From: Paramecium octaurelia
Lineage: Eukaryota > Ciliophora > Oligohymenophorea > Peniculida > Parameciidae
Reading direction: 5' to 3'
NCBI GenBank assembly: GCA_905182995.1
Contig: CAJJDP010000139.1
Span: 107,893-171,892, forward strand
Length of the DNA stretch: 64,000 nt
The first letter of the stretch is position 1; each line of letters starts with the position of its first letter. This document shows, one piece after another, positions 24,845 to 36,435 of the stretch. The position numbers and the translations under genes were made by a program. The notes under the pieces are model-generated. The model saw nothing but the letters and a program-made list of their open reading frames with translations. It made no database searches and was not told the DNA's origin.

Positions 24845-25849
24845 TCACTAGTACTATTAAAGACTCTAACTAACGGGTTCTATTTTGATGTTCTTCCTCT
24901 AACTTGGTTCCTCGTATATCACTTATGATTTCGTGAATTCTAGTTGTTTTGGCGACGTAAATTGAAGGTACGTTTGAGACTGGATGTTCATTGGAAATTG
25001 TCTCATTGGAGATCTGACAACTAGTTATTTCTTCTGATTCTCCAATGGCATCCCTATACAATATTTTAGGCCTTCATTGAGACGACTCACAAACTTTTCG
25101 ATGGATAATTGAATATTTCGATAATCTTGTTTCCATTTCGAATCCACATACTCCAAGAACCCTTAAACGTCATCCACTTCTCTAGCATTCAGAGTCTCCA
25201 TCTGCATATCAAAGAGATGACAAAACTCAGCTGTGAATTGATTATGGAAATAGGACTTTATCATTTTCAAAAAGTTATCCTTCATCAATTCCAATAAACG
25301 GATCTTCTTTAAAAGTATGGCACTTTCTTTATTATTAGCCATCTCTAACTCTCTTTTTTGAGCGAATAATTCTATTTATTGAAATGCATTTTCTATGTCT
25401 GCTTCCAAATTTTAAGATGCCATCAATTATGCATCGACCTCACTCAATTAAGCAATAAAATTGATTCTCTCATTCTCCTTCCCTTCCCTCCATTGTTAGT
25501 GCTATTGTATTAACTAAGCCTTGGTTTCCTCTATCTTTTTCGAAACATTTCTTAAGCATCTCTCTATTCCCTCTTACAAATAATCATCGTATTACTCATT
25601 CTCAAAAGTATTGCTTTATTCCCCATTAACCAACTATAACAACCCAGGGGTGGAGTTCTTCTTATTGCTAGAATAAGTGGCCAAACACCCATTCTCATAA
25701 ATGTGGTATAATTCCTCTACTTTGTGATTGCGATCATGCAATTTTACCGCACAAGTTGAACACATAACTCTTTATTAGCAATTTCTTTCTAAACAAATCC
25801 AACTAAGGCATTGCTTTGGATGATTTTTGCACATTTATTCACTTTCCAT
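24845..25849 (-). CDS. B-box zinc-finger coiled-coil protein
   Basis: ATG 25849 to TGA 24847-24845, single exon, about 334 aa. Residues 1-45 form a B-box-like zinc finger: CKNHPKQCLSWICLERNC, then VMCSTCAVKLHDRNHKVE, giving the C-x2-H, C-x2-C and C-x4-H ... H spacing of B-box type modules. Residues about 90-270 are charged and heptad-like (EIEETKAQLIQQHQQW) and should form coiled coils. The C-terminus is Gln/Ser-rich. No RING precedes the B-box, so a ubiquitin-ligase role cannot be assumed. It is divergent from the MYB gene across 222 bp. Confidence 0.82.
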
Positions 25850-26071
25850 TTCTAACGATTTTCTAATTAATTATAGCAAACTTAGTGAAAAAATAAATTA
25901 ACTAAATTCAATTCATAATATTATAATATCATTGCTAAACTAACATACTCTAATATAATAATTAATAGCAACATGATATGACGTAAATTAGGGGCATGTC
26001 ATATCGTTTTGGAGAATAGCCAAAAACGGATAATTTAAATAAAAACGAAAACTAAAACAAACCTATCATCG
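25850..26071. promoter_or_regulatory. Divergent promoter region, B-box gene / MYB gene
   Basis: This 222-bp AT-rich spacer separates two ATGs pointing outward, so it must contain both promoters. A less AT-rich patch (TGACGTAAATTAGGGGCATG near 25979) stands out and includes a CRE-like TGACGT. No specific element can be asserted. Confidence 0.35.
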
Positions 26072-27764
26072 ATGGCAAGAAGTCAAATTATAAAAAATGA
26101 GGATGATTCATATGATGCCAAATCAAACAGAAACAATCAAAAGTACGAATAACCCATACAATCACCTCCAGATGATTATGCAAATGATTAAAAAAAAGTA
26201 GGACGATGGACTCCTTAAGAAGATGACAAGCTTCAAAAATTGATTGAAGGTATTCAAATTCAATTTATCGCTAGAATACGGGGAAAAGAGTTGGAGATTG
26301 ATAAGTAATGTAATGGAAGGTAGAAGCGCAATTCAATGCTTACATAGATGGACAAAGATCCTTAGGCCTGGACTCAAGAAAGGTAGAGAGATTATTATAT
26401 AATAACCAAGGCCCATGGTAGAACAATGAAGATGAGAGACTATTAGAATGGGTTAAGAATAATGGACCCAATAAATGGTCATTGTGTGCTGAGAATATCA
26501 CAGGACGCTCAGGAAAGTAATGTAGAGAAAGGTGGTTCAATAATCTAAATCCAAATGTGAAAAAGGGGGGATGGACATCAGGTAATTTACCCATCTAATC
26601 AATTTAGACGAAGATAATGAAATTTTCAAGGGCTATTTAGCATATTCATCCTCTTGGTCTAAAATTGCCAAGAATCTCTCAGGAAGAACTGAAAATTCTG
26701 TCAAAAATCGTTTTTATTCAACAGTCAGAAAATTATTAGCTGATCAAGAAAAAAATGGAATATCCCTTTAAGTATATAACTATTATTTAGACTAGATGTT
26801 GGAAGTTAAATAAGAAAATGGGACATCAGCATTGTAAACTTTTGTGAAGGCTCACCTTTAGAAATTTGAATAATATTTGTCAATCTAAATGGAAGAGGAA
26901 AAACCAGCTTAAGATCTAAAGTTGGAAGAAATGGCTATCAAATCAGAAGATGATAGTGTGTCCAAAAGGAAGATGTATACTGACACTTATTAAGAATAAA
27001 ACTTACTTTACAGGTTATTATAGTCACAGGGAGGTCCTATCAAGAGAACATCGTGTATGAAGGATTACTCAACAATCTATAAGAAATATAAGAAGAGATA
27101 TAATTAAAGGAAGAAGGATAAGTAGTAATCTGAGAAGGTTGACAGACTTAGAAAGATTATTATGAAAAAAGATATTTAGAAATCATTCGCTGAATAATAA
27201 GAGTTAAATTTGAAATAGAATCTAGAATAGTATCTTTTGAATTTTCAAGAGTGTAAGTTGGAATAACAAAATTAATATTAGGATTCAGATAAACTCGATG
27301 AATTTCAAGATAAGCTATTGCGCTTCTTTAATTCATAATTGGATTAAATTATGACAAAAGTAGAAACAGAAATGGATAATACAAAGTAATAAAAATTAAT
27401 TCAAGATGAGTAATAATTATAATAATAAATAACTAAATAACTAAGGACTTAGAATTCAAAAAGGTAAATTACCAAGCTTTTCGAAGTGAAAGAAGAGGAA
27501 GTTCAATTTAATCAATAAGTCATAAATACATTTCTAAAACGATTTATTCAATTTGAAAATAATGATGATAAAACTGATATTGCTAATTTCATAATTCAAA
27601 ATCACAAAATTGATTCAAAAATGATGTTTCTAATTAGTCAATTGCACACTTTAGAAACTATGTTAGGTGATACAAAAAAAGAATTCAGTCGATTAGAATC
27701 AAGTTTGTATGATAAAATTCATGGTACTTCCTTTCAATCTAGCCATTCTAACCAAAATATTTGA
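26072..27764 (+). CDS. Three-repeat MYB (3R-MYB) transcription factor
   Basis: ATG 26072 to TGA 27762-27764, about 535 aa. Three introns (26250-26274, 26383-26410 and 26582-26607) fall inside the DNA-binding domain. Joined, they give three MYB repeats: R1 with GRWTPQEDDKL, KSWRLIS and QCLHRW; R2 with NEDERLLEWV, NKWSLCAENI and QCRERWFNNLNP; R3 with DEDNEIFKGYL, SSWSKIAKNL and SVKNRF. Each has the regularly spaced tryptophans. R1R2R3 MYBs usually control cell-cycle genes; here that is inference. The C-terminal 350 residues are Gln/Lys-rich and helical. Confidence 0.92.
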
Positions 27765-27906
27765 TACTCAAATGATAATATTGAATTTATATCTTTTTTG
27801 TTCAATCGATTTTTATAATAATATTTTGGTAAATTAACCTTCCCAACACATCAACTATATTATGAGGTATTACATTATTATTTACTGTTTGATATACAAT
27901 TTTATT

Positions 27907-28933
27907 CAAAAATCAACTTTTTATCTAAATTCACATTTTAAACAACAATCTATTTTCTTGTGTGATAAGACAGTTTGGCCAGATGAACAAAATTTACATT
28001 GGCATTCACAAGTCTCCTATTTTTCAATAGGATTTTCTTAAGCATAAGATCGATAGATCTAAAGATTAATGAAAATCATACATATAAATCCCTCGATTTA
28101 CAAACCAATTAACAAACATGCATAGGGTGATAACCAAGATTTTTGCAATTTTAACATTTGCATTGACAGGCCCTCATTAAATGCACTTCCTTATCGAGAT
28201 CAGCCCCTTTTACAATATCCATTGCACTTAGTGTTTAAATCTTATCTAAGTTATTAGTTAATAATACCTCAGGATTTCCATACTACCTAAATCCTCTTTG
28301 TAAAAATATTGATGATCTTTGGCTAGTGAGAAATGCTGAAATGAAATTTTAGGAAGTTCTGCTAAAAACAGTGCCTTATGCATATCCTTTATCAAAGAGA
28401 AAATAAGCATTTCTAAATTTATTAAAAACATGTACTTCAGCAAAATTGATCTGAGAGATACTACCTATGCTTTCTCTGTGAAATTATGATGAAATTTGCA
28501 TTTATCTTAATGCACTAATTCTTGATGGCATTTTTATGAACAAGTAGCACTACCACAAGCTGCACAGATGGCTGTATTTTCATCAGCTGGTTTGCCACAT
28601 ATACATTTTAATTTGTTTATGTCCAATTAAATTAATGATCCTGTGTTAAATGCTCTTAAAGTCTCTAAATTTAATTTGTCCTTCTCTGTCAAGTGTTCAT
28701 TATGTTCCATATTCATATTGGCACGAGAATGAGGGCTAACTAAAAGAAAATACATTATATTTACCATTCACTGGATGATGTTTACCAATATGTTCATTAC
28801 CACACATGTAACAAAAACTTTGGTCGCAACTTTGGCAATATTCATTAGCCAATATATTGGGGAATTTTGAGTGGTCATGCTACAAACATTCTTAAGGAGT
28901 TCTTTTAATTAATTTCCCAAGAAATCTGAACAT
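27907..28933 (-). CDS. Cysteine-rich zinc-binding protein
   Basis: ATG 28933 (MFRFLGKLIKRTP) to TGA 27909-27907. Four Cys/His clusters are visible: CQSCDQSFCYMCGNEH..HH, CICGKPADENTAICAACG..C, CQCKCQNCKNLGYHPMHVC and CECQCKFCSSG...CCLKC. The last two look like tandem copies of one module. A 25-nt intron (GTAAAT...TTTTAG) near 28750 and a 23-nt intron (GTATGA...CTTTAG) near 28070 restore frame. Between the second cluster and INFAEVHVFNKF the frame changes at a 14-nt GT...AG stretch near 28455-28442: either an extraordinarily short intron or a frameshift. Function unknown; protein-binding zinc modules are likely. Confidence 0.72.
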
Positions 28934-29623
28934 AAATATAATTTATTTTGTAATTCTTCATGTAAAACAATCAGTGATATTTATAAATGCTTAGTATGTC
29001 TTTTTTATTCTAGAACAAGAGAAAATATGAAACAACAATAGGTTTTGAATTATTTTCACATAATTAGGCAATAAGATTATTGAGATATACAGGTAAAGTG
29101 AATAAATTAAAAATATTTGAATAAAACGATGAACTTGTAATCATAACATTTATGAAATTAATGTTCAATGAAAAAATGAGCGCATTACTATTATTTTGAA
29201 GTATTCTAAATTGACTTATAGATTCAAAATAGATTATGGTTGAGAATAGCTTATGATGTAATACTTAATTAATTTACAAATAATCAAAGGGGGTAAGCCT
29301 TATTAATAGAATCAATAAATTTCAGTAATTATTTATTAGAGATAATTGTAGTCTTCTGCTTCTAGGCTATGCGATATGAGCACGAGAATTCAAAATATCG
29401 ACAATTTAAATGATATACAAATTATTCTTGAGTCAAATAATATAAAAATCATTAAAAAACAGTCATGAATATATATTTTAAATTATGTTAAAATTCCATT
29501 CAAGGAGAGAAGGATTCTGGCTGAAATTTAAAGAAACTTTGTTAGATCATATTTAATTAGAAACAAAAATATAAAATTTGTTCATTTTTTGATCAATATT
29601 GAAACATAATATAACAAACAAGT
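28934..29623. other. AT-rich intergenic stretch
   Basis: About 690 bp. One less AT-rich patch at 29360-29400 contains a short frame of 31 codons starting MSTRIQNIDNLND on the plus strand, too short to call. Nothing else is supported on either strand. Confidence 0.45.
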
Positions 29624-30468
29624 TCAAATTTGTTGTTTTATTAATCTTTACCTTTTAAAGTCTCTTTTTTTGGAAATCCTTTTTTAAACAGAGGGACTCC
29701 TTCCAACGGATTTAGTGTCCTCCTCATATTTATCACATGAGATTTCTTGAGCTTTAATTAATTTTTTATGAATTAATTAAGATACGATGAGAATTTTCTT
29801 TGAAAAAACAAGTCTTGCATCATTTAGGTAATGTAAGATTGCCAAAGCCAATTCGAAATGAGAATATTGATATATTTCATAGTCTATTTACATATTATTA
29901 TATTATTTACCTATGAGAATGAACATTAACAAATTCTACACTTTTTCATCTATTTCAACATTCATTGCCGATAAATAATCCGATGATGTGGTAAGATTCA
30001 ATTAGTATCCCATGGCTTTCACAATTTGCTCCTCCATTTCATTGTATTCTTCATCTTTGTATAATGGTTAGCCTTCTTAATCATATAATTTGATTTGATA
30101 TGAGATTTCTGTCTCATAAAACTAGGATGATAAAAATTATGAATACCTTCGAGGCAATCGAATATGCCGAAATCCCCAACAGTTAAAGGTATTCCTGAGA
30201 GATATTAAAATAATTTAAGTATGTATCGATAATAAGCACAGCCAGTTCTAAGGTTTTTATTTATTGTTGGAATTGAGATGATTGCTAATTATAATATTGA
30301 ATAATTACTGCAATAATCCATTAGATTAGAATATCCCTTCTAGAAGGACTTACAGAATCATATGAGTAGTATGGGTTGTGCTTGTTGAATGTCTTGGGCT
30401 AAGAGATAAATAGAAAATGATACTTTGTCTCTTGTGATTAAATCTCTTAATTCAGCAAACGAAAACAT
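29624..30468 (-). CDS. Cyclin (PCL/Pho80-like cyclin box)
   Basis: ATG 30468 (MFSFAELRDLITRD) to TGA 29626-29624. Introns of 25 nt (GTATCA...CTTAG), 25 nt (GTATTC...CCTAG) and 27 nt (GTAAAT...AATAG) join exons into about 255 aa. The cyclin box is clear: SVSPSRRDILIQWIIAV, TLELAVLIIDTYL, YLQLLGISAYSIASKFYE and EEQIVKAMGYQLN, matching MRxILVDWL, LAVxYLDRFL, LLGVACLxIAxKxEE and ExxILxxLxxxL. Cyclins activate CDKs; which CDK is unknown. The C-terminus is Lys/Arg-rich and could be a nuclear signal. There is no destruction box in the short N-terminus. Confidence 0.85.
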
Positions 30469-30821
30469 GGCTGTACAAATTAAAAAAAATAATTATACAG
30501 CAAAACTCATTTAAATTTGAAATTTATAGATTAATTAATACTAAAGAATACCATATCCAAAATTTAACGTGATTCACTCAAACTTCAAGATACTATAATT
30601 AAAAATTGTCTTTCATTAAATCATATATATATTTTTAATTTTTGTTCTTTACTTCCAAATAAAAAGATTTCCTTCCCTAGAAGCTTTAATTAATACATGG
30701 CAATAGTTATAAAAATATGAAGACAAGGAGTGTTCAAAAAACCCTAGACTTAAAGTGTTTATATGATATATTTTATATTCTGATCATAATCTAATTTTTT
30801 TATTGATGACAACATGACTAA
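30469..30821. other. AT-rich intergenic stretch
   Basis: About 350 bp upstream of the cyclin gene with no supported frame on either strand. The cyclin promoter must lie here. Confidence 0.45.
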
Positions 30822-31384
30822 TCATAGAATTAAAGAGAACTGAGTCCTTTGTGAGTGAATAATTGTGAGACTTTGATTTACAAATTGGTTAATAGCAGAA
30901 TTCTCGAAAGTTAATTATATTAAATATTTAATCATTACATAATAATTTGTTGATTTGATTATAAATGAAAAAGCATCACAAGTATATTAAAAAGAATTAA
31001 AAAATATTAATTTTTGATTACAATTATAAGACACAGAATATTTGATTATTTTGAGATCCCTAAGATCAAAGTGATCTTCCTGGTTAACAAATTCATGTGC
31101 CTGATTAAGTAACAATAACATATCTAAATTTTCCCATAGATTTATAAGAATTATTCAGATTCAAAATCTCACTAAAGTTTAGATTGTATTATCGAAGGTA
31201 ATTCGTCTTAATTAGACTTGAAGAAAAAGTATAATCCATGCAAAATTCCTTATTTCAATAAATCCATGGATATGGATAATGATCATCTTTATCTAATATA
31301 AACTTCAAAATATTTTAGTAAATTGGTCATCTCAGATTCTGTAAGCAAGGGTTCTGACAGAAACAGATTAATATTTTTAAGCAT
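30822..31384 (-). CDS. Probable small gene, exon joins unresolved
   Basis: An ATG at 31384 opens NLFLSEPLLTESEMTNLLKY, and further pieces with coding-like content follow on the same strand (SMDLLKQGILHGLYFFFKS and NQAHEFVNQEDHFDLRDLK), ending at TGA 30824-30822. They lie in different frames and I could not find a single set of introns that joins them all. No domain is recognised. The patches are less AT-rich than the flanks, which is the main reason to list it. Confidence 0.4.
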
Positions 31385-31592
31385 ACATGAAATTTACAAG
31401 TTTATTTCCACAAAAAATGATAAAATTAAATATTATCATAGAAATTGTGATGATTGGCAAGATGATTTATGATCATTTTTTAAACTATAAAGGTGATGTG
31501 ATTGTTTCTGATGACAATAAAAGTATTTTGAATAGGAAAGCGATTATATTTTGTGGTTGTATGGTGTTTTTCAATTAATTTATATTTAAAAT

Positions 31593-32725
31593 ATGTAAAC
31601 AACAAATGGCATTTCTATTTCGTAAATTAAGCATACTCCAGCATCAGTTTGCAATAATTAAAAAAAGGAAGAATTGATACAATTTGATTAATTTGATGAT
31701 GATTTGATTCCTAAAAGTAAACTATTTTCTCCTGTGAACTTAAATTTAAATCTGAAATGTGTTGAAACATTTGGGAACAATAAAATATATGACATCAATG
31801 AAACAAGAACTAATGATTAGCAAAATAAATCGGATTCTTTACTTGATACACTGAATTCAAAGTAAAAAATAGAAACCTCTCTATAACAAGTTAACGTAAT
31901 GACTGAGAGATTAAATAATCAAAACTTAATATTCTATGCTCCTCAATATATTCCTGATATTCAGCAATTCTTAACATCCCCTATTCCTATTGGTATCATT
32001 ATATTTGTTATACATTGTTAGGCAAAATAGTATAGTGTACTTTCATAAAAAATAAAAAGGGGTTTTGCAACTTCTATCCCAAATTTGAATTATTCTTCTC
32101 AGAAAGTTTAAAATTTCTCTGTGCTGCAAAGAGACAATCCACAAAGAGGAAATCAAATTATATTATTTCAAGCGATGTTGATATATTTAATTCCAAAAAA
32201 AAATCAGTTTGTTTAGGGAATTTGAAACATGGAACATCAGAGAACTAATTCAATTTATATGACAATGGCAATGATCCTAATAAAACCAATCAACTAGAAA
32301 CAACCAGGAGGGAATATGCAATTTATTCCTATAAAAAATCAAGTCTAGGTTTGAAATAAATTAATGTCTTAATCCCCTCTGTTATAAATGGGTAGCAATA
32401 AAATTTTAAACCTATTTCTCAAAATGAAGGCATCTAAAAAGCATTTTCTTAATAAAAAAATGAAAATGTTATGTAGTTAATCTCAAGGCCTCCTGTATTT
32501 TGCGAAGAAAAGAATGCATATCAATTAAAATTCACATAAAGAGTAAGATCAGCATCAAACAAAAATTTTATTCTCATATCTAGTAATCAATAGAACGATG
32601 AAGAATTTTTAATATAATTTGGCAAATGTGGTGATAAATATTTCAATTTAGACATTTGCCATCCGCTTTCAATTATATAAGCATTCGCACTATGTATAAC
32701 TTAATTTGAATTTAAGTTAAAATGA
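31593..32725 (+). CDS. Tubby-like protein
   Basis: ATG 31593 to TGA 32723-32725, about 368 aa, with a 29-nt intron (GTATCA...TTGTTAG) near 31997. The last 200 residues fit a Tubby domain: IVQCTFIKNKKG, SNYIISSD, a middle LGNLKHGTSENQF, INVLIPSV and the end FNLDICHPLSIIQAFALCIT followed by FEFKLK. That last block corresponds to the family's conserved C-terminal D-PLS-QAFAI-SSFD-K. Tubby domains bind PI(4,5)P2 and in ciliated cells link membrane cargo to cilium transport. The N-terminal 120 residues are polar and probably disordered. Confidence 0.83.
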
Positions 32726-32804
32726 ATTGCCATTTTATATACATATCTCCTAATTTACTCATATTTAGAATATAAATTATATTTATATATAGTGATGTCA
32801 TAGT

Positions 32805-33081
32805 ATGAATTCAATATAACATTGCCCTCGAGACTACAAAACCTACTCAAATGATAGATATGTAATGTCCATTATTTCTAAAGAGTACTAGATCGGATCA
32901 TTTTTAGAGAAGTCTAAATAATAATTTTAAAAAAATTGAACAAACTATGCTTGAAAAAAAGATTAACAGACTGGATAACCTAGACTCTAATAAATTAAAT
33001 AAAATTTCAAATTCTTGCCTTAAAATTAAAGAGTTTATAATGATAGAATAACCTGAATTCATAAACTTTTTGTTTTATTGA
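32805..33081 (+). CDS. Possible small gene, unrecognised
   Basis: ATG 32805 (MNSIQHCPRDYKTYSNDRY) runs about 40 codons to a TGA just after a run of As near 32935. A shifted frame then continues with coding-like content (MLEKKINRLDNLDSNKLN) to TGA 33079-33081. One base difference in the A-run, or a missed intron, would join them into about 90 aa. It starts only about 80 bp downstream of the Tubby-like gene, so it might also be residual 3' sequence. No domain is seen. Confidence 0.4.
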
Positions 33082-33100
33082 TTAATTGATTAATATTATT

Positions 33101-35189
33101 ATGAATTAAAGTAATCAGGATTTGGAATCGATTTATTAAAATTTACCTGAGAGTGCAGTATTAGAGACAATTGCGTATGATGCAGATTTAAAAGTAACGA
33201 ACACAGATAACAAACAATTTAAATATCCAGTAATGATTATTTTTATCTTAGACTATTTCCAAAGTTTGCGTTCATCCAAAAACATGTTTTGAACTTGAAA
33301 ATATCCTTTATTAAATACAAATAAATGGTGCTTGGAAATGTGAAGAGTGCAAAAATATCTGTTAAACAGATGGTTTGTGTAAAGACTTTAGATATAAAGT
33401 ATAAATGGAATTTAATGAATTTGTTACTAATATCATGATAATAGAAGGAAAATTATTTAATAAATCTTCTAGAAAGGCCAGATATTTAAATCATTTTTCT
33501 ACATAATAAGTTAGGGTTCATATGAAAGGATTATATCAAAGGTATGTAGCTACAGAGGGCTCCATAAATTAAATAATAATTAATGAACTAAAGAAAAGCT
33601 AAAAGATAAAAACAGGAACAAATTAACGAATTTAATATTGGGCATTCTGCTTATAAGACAAAGTTAAAATTACTATCCCTGTAAGAATTATAGGGTGTAA
33701 TCATCCTGAATGTTATGAATTAACAAGTCTTTTATAAATACAATCTCAAAAGCAAGAATAATTTTATGTATGTGCATACCCAGGATGTGATAACCCAAGA
33801 AAGAAAATTGATATTTCTACTATTGAGAGTTTATTCTCATCAATCACAATTGATGAAGATTTATTGAAAATTATTAAGAAAAGTAGTCTAAATTCTATGA
33901 AATTTAACTTTAACTATTAAATATAAAAATTTGAAGAAGATGTTTAGAGAAAAAATGGGTAGATCGTTGATCCAATTATCGAAAAGTACTTTGATAAAAA
34001 CAAAAAAGAAATTAAGGTACCATTTGAAGAGTTTTAAAAATAAGTGTAATCCTTAGTAGCACAAGTATGTTAAAATGATCTTTTTAAAGATTAACCTAAC
34101 TTAGAAAAATTATTAGCTTAACATAAATTTCGCAACTTAGAAATTAATATGAAAGATAAACTAACAGATATGATCATTGAATAGCCTGTTAGATGCAAAA
34201 ATTGCACCAATTTTTCAACTTGTTTGGATTTGAAAAGTTATGCTTGTGAATTCATTAAAAAGAAATTAATCAGTTAAGTTGAGGTATTCAAATGTCCTAT
34301 TTGTTAAACTTCTTTTCAAGGCAATATGATTAAATCTATGCTATGGAATTACATCTACTTGGATTAGAATTTAATATTCAGAATGTTTAAAGATTTGTCA
34401 TATGTAAGCACAGCGAAATTTTAATATTTGGGTCGACAATATATGATATAGGAATTTTAGGAGAGGTAAGTATTAACAAAGGCTGAGTATATTAATGCAT
34501 TATCAAAAAAAAACCCGAATTTAAAAGTAGAATTTAAATCAATTAGCTGTTCCTTCAATAAAAATTAAAAATTAGATATTCCACTACTATTATTTAAATG
34601 CCCACTTTCAACAGTGATCGATTTTGATACCTTGTATCTGCAATTAGAAAAATGCAATTTTGACATCGAGAAAGGGTTGATTTTTTGTAAATGCTAAACT
34701 TGTAATACTTCTCCAATTAAAAGCCTATCAGGCTAAATATTTTACCATGAAGCCTTTGATTATGCACTTAAAAAGTTCTAATAGTCTAAAAACAAATCAA
34801 CTTCATTTTCTTATGATTTTTAATCGGATTCTTTAACTAATAGCGAAGCCTTTACAGATACAGGAGCATTTGATAATATTTCTGCTCCTAAGAAAATGGG
34901 GTTCTTGGATATGTTAAATGAAGAGGAATACCAGAAGATATTTGGTGAAAAAAAATTAGAAGGAAGAACTTTTTAGATTTTAAGTATCACTTAAACAGAT
35001 GTCTTTGATGGAATAGATATAAAATATAATAAGTAGGGGATAGAGAGTAATCTAGCTGAGAGAAAGGAATAAATGAACAATAATTTAAAAAATGATCAAA
35101 CCTTAAAAAAATACAATTTTGTAATTAAGGAAATGAATCTACAACTTAATGATAATCCTATTGTTCATAGTTTAAATTTTTAAGGATGA
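33101..35189 (+). CDS. Protein with four SP-RING-like zinc modules
   Basis: ATG 33101 to TGA 35187-35189, about 688 aa with one 22-nt intron (GTAATG...CTTAG) near 33230. Four segments resemble the MIZ/SP-RING of PIAS/Siz SUMO ligases, with C.H..C(F/Y)(D/E)L followed 15-25 residues later by a C..C pair: VCVHPKTCFELENIL/WKCEECKN; IIGCNHPECYELTSLL/YVCAYPGC; CTNFSTCLDLKSY/FKCPICQTSF; and a weaker fourth (FKCPLSTVIDFD/FCKCQTC). One SP-RING recruits a SUMO E2; an array of four is not an arrangement I know. The C-terminus is low-complexity. It converges on a gene with the same architecture. Confidence 0.72.
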
Positions 35190-35256
35190 TTAAGAATCTT
35201 AAATTTAAATTTATCTAGTAAATTTTAATATATATATATGATTCTCATTATATAAA

Positions 35257-36435
35257 TCATGAAGATTGTTGATAATAACAGCAGTACTTTAACTGGATTC
35301 TTAATTTATTCTTAGTATAATATTTTCTAATTTATTCATTCTTTTTCTATATTTATCCCTCTTCCTGTCTAATTTGTTACAATTCTTTATATCTGAAATA
35401 ACCTCCAAAGTTCATTATAAATATTCCCATTCCAATTTGATAAGAGATAAGTAGCGGTTCTGTTAGACATTACTATTAGCATCAAGATGGAGATTTCAAA
35501 TAAAATCTTATGTTAGATATCAATTTTGCTTATTAAGACAATTATCTTCTAATATTAATGCAAATTTAAATCAGTCTTTGAACATCATACAAACTTGAAA
35601 ATAAACTTTTTTCTCTAAGTATTTTAGCATTAAGAGCTTTATGAATAAATAATTTATAATGAGAGATATTTATTGAATATCAAGGTTTCCCAATAATTTG
35701 CAACTATCAGTTAATATTCCAAATACATATAATGTCTGATAAGATCCATTCTAAGCTTTAAAATCTCTAGGGATAATTTCCAAAAAAATTAAGCTCTATT
35801 TTAATTGATAATCTTTTAATATTTCAACACAAGCAAACTTGAATCTGTAGATGATTTACTGTATATGGCTCTGTTCTTTGAAGCTTTGTTAAATTATAAT
35901 AATGATCTTCTTATTTTAACTCACAACATAAAAATTGTAATACAAAACAAATATTACAGAAATTCTTTCAAATTGATTAAAAATTCTATTTTCAAATAAA
36001 TTTTTAGTCATAGATAACTAAGAATTAAAAAATTATGCAAAGAATTTGTGGTTTTCATTTGTATTTGTAAAAATAATAATTTCTTACATTTTCTTCTTAA
36101 ATACCTCCCCAACAAATATTTAGCCTTTTTAACGATATCTAATTGAAAATTATTCAACTTCATAAACAGAGTTGAATATTTTTTATCGTTTAGAAAGGTT
36201 TTAGGATCATTGAACTCTGCCTGATAATGATTTTATAAACTTATAGCATTCATTAATTAATTAATAATTACATTTTTTGAACTTTTATTTTAGATTATGA
36301 TTAAATAAAAATTTCTGGAATAAAAAGCAACAAAACCTTTCTCCAAGATAGATTTAAACAAAATTCTCTAGAAGATCGGTTTCTCTTTCAATATTTAAAA
36401 TAGTATAATATTGTTTTTAAAATAATATCATTCAT
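35257..36435 (-). CDS. Probable gene, exon structure unresolved
   Basis: The minus strand holds long coding-like frames without an agreed set of joins: NDPKTFLNDKKYSTLFMKLN near 36200, CVEILKDYQLKQSLIFLEII near 35800, and LTEPLLISYQIGMGIFIMNF ending at TGA 35259-35257. A candidate ATG overlaps the stop of the upstream SP-RING-like gene (ATGA at 36435-36432). The region is very AT-rich, so chance frames are possible. No domain is recognised. Confidence 0.4.
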
